From NCBI RefSeq assembly GCF_029835735.1, contig NZ_JAOEAL010000001.1, positions 3,224,001-3,288,000 of the forward strand: 64,000 nt of DNA, written 5' to 3'. The translations under genes were made by a program, and so were the position numbers. The notes below the pieces were generated by a model. That model searched no databases. It saw only the letters and a program-made list of their open reading frames with translations, and was not told the origin of the DNA. This DNA is from Shewanella sp. GD04112 (lineage in GTDB: Bacteria > Pseudomonadota > Gammaproteobacteria > Enterobacterales > Shewanellaceae). Below, piece after piece: positions 62,662 to 64,000 of this stretch (its first letter is position 1; each line of letters opens with the position of its first letter).

Positions 62662-63777
62662 TTAATGAACTTGCGCGGCATAATCCTCAAGCATGGCCTT
62701 AAGCTGCCATCGCCAGTCACGCCACAGCTCGGGGCAAAGGGTTAATGCCATATTTTGTCCAGTTAAGCACTGGCGTACTCTACCGCTATTTAACGCGCTG
62801 TAACTGGGTCTTGGTGCCAGTTTATTGCCTTTCTCAAGCGCTTTTGCCGCATAACTTAGGCTATCTATGGCGCTAATCGGCACGGCTTTATCTAATAACT
62901 TCAGTGCCAAGGCTTGGCGCTGGATTTCGAGGGCAAATTCATACCAACTGCATTGCCCCTGCCCGGCATAATGGAATAATCCAGTTCCGCAACCGACGTT
63001 TAACGGACTCGCTATCAACTGCCAAATAAGATGTGCGAGCGCATCTGCCCATGTTGGCGAACCTATTTGGTCGTTTATCACGGTAAGTGGCTGAGCATCT
63101 GGCGCAGCAGCCATCAACCTCAGCATGGTTTTCACAAAATTATGTCCATCGACACCGTAGAGCCATGCGGTGCGAATAACCACCGCGCGCTCAGCCAAAA
63201 TACGCAGCACCGCTTGCTCCCCCGCGAGTTTACTCTGGCCGTAGACAGATAAGGGCGCAGGCGTGGCGTTTTCAGTTAACCCGCCTTCAGTTAAGCCGCT
63301 TTCAATTAAGCCACTTTCAATTAAGCCACTGCGGGTTATCCCGCACTGATTTAATGCCTGTGAAGCTACCTCCGCTTGCTCGCCGCTAAAGACATAATCG
63401 CTGGAGAGATGCACCAAACGCGCGTCCGTAAGCGCACATTCGCTTGCCAATAACTCTGGCCCTAGGCTATTGACACGATAAGCCTCATCGGCCGCCGTTT
63501 CCGCCCTATCGACCGCATTGTAGGCGGCGCAGTTGATCACCCACTCAGGGTTAAAGCGGGCAAAGGCAGCGGCAACACTTTGTTTATCACCGATATCTAA
63601 CTGGGCATGGCTTAGCGCGTGCACACGAAAGACGCGGCCATCTAATCTATATGCCGCCTTGGCAAGCGTTCGTAATAGAGCCTTAGCGAGTTGGCTATCA
63701 GCGCCAGTTAACAATACTGTTGTTGTCGATTCTGGCTCGCCATTAGGCGCATGCATCGCCTTTATATTCTTTTGCAT
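62662..63777 (-). CDS. dTDP-4-dehydrorhamnose reductase-like protein with internal repeat
   Basis: 371 residues, extended SDR. NAD(P) site VLLTGADSQLAKALLR (about 22-37), VHLSSDYVFSG with Thr/Ser-Asp, and YGQSKLAGE as the catalytic Tyr-x3-Lys. RmlD usually has about 290 residues; part of the excess is a 20-residue SGLIE-type repeat before the catalytic Tyr, plus an N-terminal extension. No rmlABC genes are in this window, so it may act on another nucleotide sugar. It starts 16 bp after the PHP phosphatase stop and is likely cotranscribed with it. Confidence 0.8.
   Translation of the reverse strand: MQKNIKAMHAPNGEPESTTTVLLTGADSQLAKALLRTLAKAAYRLDGRVFRVHALSHAQLDIGDKQSVAAAFARFNPEWVINCAAYNAVDRAETAADEAYRVNSLGPELLASECALTDARLVHLSSDYVFSGEQAEVASQALNQCGITRSGLIESGLIESGLTEGGLTENATPAPLSVYGQSKLAGEQAVLRILAERAVVIRTAWLYGVDGHNFVKTMLRLMAAAPDAQPLTVINDQIGSPTWADALAHLIWQLIASPLNVGCGTGLFHYAGQGQCSWYEFALEIQRQALALKLLDKAVPISAIDSLSYAAKALEKGNKLAPRPSYSALNSGRVRQCLTGQNMALTLCPELWRDWRWQLKAMLEDYAAQVH
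63271..63330 (-). repeat. Four 15-bp tandem repeats inside the rmlD-like gene
   Basis: Units at 63271-63285, 63286-63300, 63301-63315 and 63316-63330; the last two are identical and the others differ by one to four bases. Each codes for a five-residue SGLIE/SGLTE/GGLTE unit, so copy number can change without a frameshift. Confidence 0.9.
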
Positions 63778-63793
63778 TCTTAACGCTGGCGCC

Positions 63794-64000
63794 TCAAGCG
63801 ATATCGTCGCTAAACAGCGGCACTAAATCGGCAACGCTTTTATGCCCCCGCTGAACTAAGAAGTTAAGCAGCGCCATCGGCGAGCGGTTGAGCAGCTTAT
63901 CTTTCGGATAATCAACCGCTTCAATAATACTTAAGGCACGGTCAAACCCGCCGAGACTAAAAGCCACATGGGAATCCGACCCCATCACTAAGGTGGCCCC
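63794..64000 (-). CDS. PHP-domain phosphatase, YcdX type (C-terminal part, cut by window end)
   Basis: The frame is open from the stop (63794-63796) to the window edge. The visible residues start GATLVMGSDSHVAFSLGGFDRALSIIEAVDYP and end in an LLNFL-type helix, matching the end of YcdX, a zinc PHP-domain phosphatase. The SDSH motif contains metal ligands. The gene begins beyond 64000. It lies directly upstream of the rmlD-like gene. Confidence 0.85.
   Translation of the reverse strand, partial: GATLVMGSDSHVAFSLGGFDRALSIIEAVDYPKDKLLNRSPMALLNFLVQRGHKSVADLVPLFSDDIA

Noticed and set aside
1..64000. CRISPR arrays, rRNA, tRNA and insertion sequences
   Set aside because: None recognised; the only tandem repeat is the coding 15-bp run at 63271-63330.

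Overview
The window reads as chromosome of a Shewanella species close to the S. oneidensis / MR-4 / MR-7 / ANA-3 group. This rests on a surface OmcA/MtrC-type decaheme cytochrome, a seven-gene valine/isoleucine degradation operon next to metA, the phhAB-tyrR-fahA-maiA set and galU-galE. The gene order matches what I remember of S. oneidensis MR-1; no database search was run. I see no rRNA, tRNA, insertion sequence, prophage or CRISPR array.

Layout. 1-3.4 kb: small housekeeping and hypothetical genes, then a tiny secreted cysteine-rich peptide. 3.4-5.1 kb: three small genes resembling orphan polymorphic-toxin immunity proteins (SUKH-like, DUF4303-like, NTF2-fold-like). 5.4-9.4 kb: a secreted subtilisin with a PA insert, an SseB-like protein and an acyl-CoA:acetate/4-hydroxybutyrate CoA-transferase homologue. 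9.7-13.5 kb: a TetR-HlyD-ATPase-permease export operon with overlapping genes. 14.5-16.8 kb: a secreted lipase-like hydrolase with a partner lipoprotein. 17.2-26 kb is the accessory-looking part: a winged-helix/STAND-ATPase/TPR membrane regulator whose 5' end is split by a T8 run and whose 3' third is AT-rich, a small companion protein, a PAS-GGDEF diguanylate cyclase, a LamG-FAD oxidase fusion and an EamA exporter.

26-33.5 kb: a YbiT-type ABC-F ATPase, a divergent copA-cueR pair with a 19-bp-spacer MerR promoter, and an S9-family lipoprotein that appears to lack two of its three catalytic residues. 33.6-41.6 kb: the branched-chain amino acid operon (thiolase, mmsA, acyl-CoA dehydrogenase, enoyl-CoA hydratase, 3-hydroxyisobutyryl-CoA hydrolase, mmsB, SDR), on the minus strand and ending at a strong terminator. 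42-45 kb: a ybaY-like lipoprotein plus metA under a probable MetJ-controlled promoter, an SDR, and ompW with a perfect FNR box upstream. 45.5-51.5 kb: a nucleotidyltransferase-like protein and the phenylalanine/tyrosine degradation genes. A 16-bp palindrome recurs upstream of the thiolase, tyrR and phhA, suggesting that branched-chain and aromatic amino acid catabolism share a regulator.

51.8-56.1 kb: galU-galE, napF, a bactofilin and a LysR-type regulator. 56.6-58.9 kb: the decaheme cytochrome, with a collagen-like Gly-X-Y linker after its lipid anchor. 59-64 kb, minus strand: a DUF2982-like protein, an ElyC-like protein, a Mak-like sugar kinase, cysQ, an rmlD-like reductase carrying a 15-bp in-frame tandem repeat, and the end of a YcdX-type PHP phosphatase cut by the window edge.
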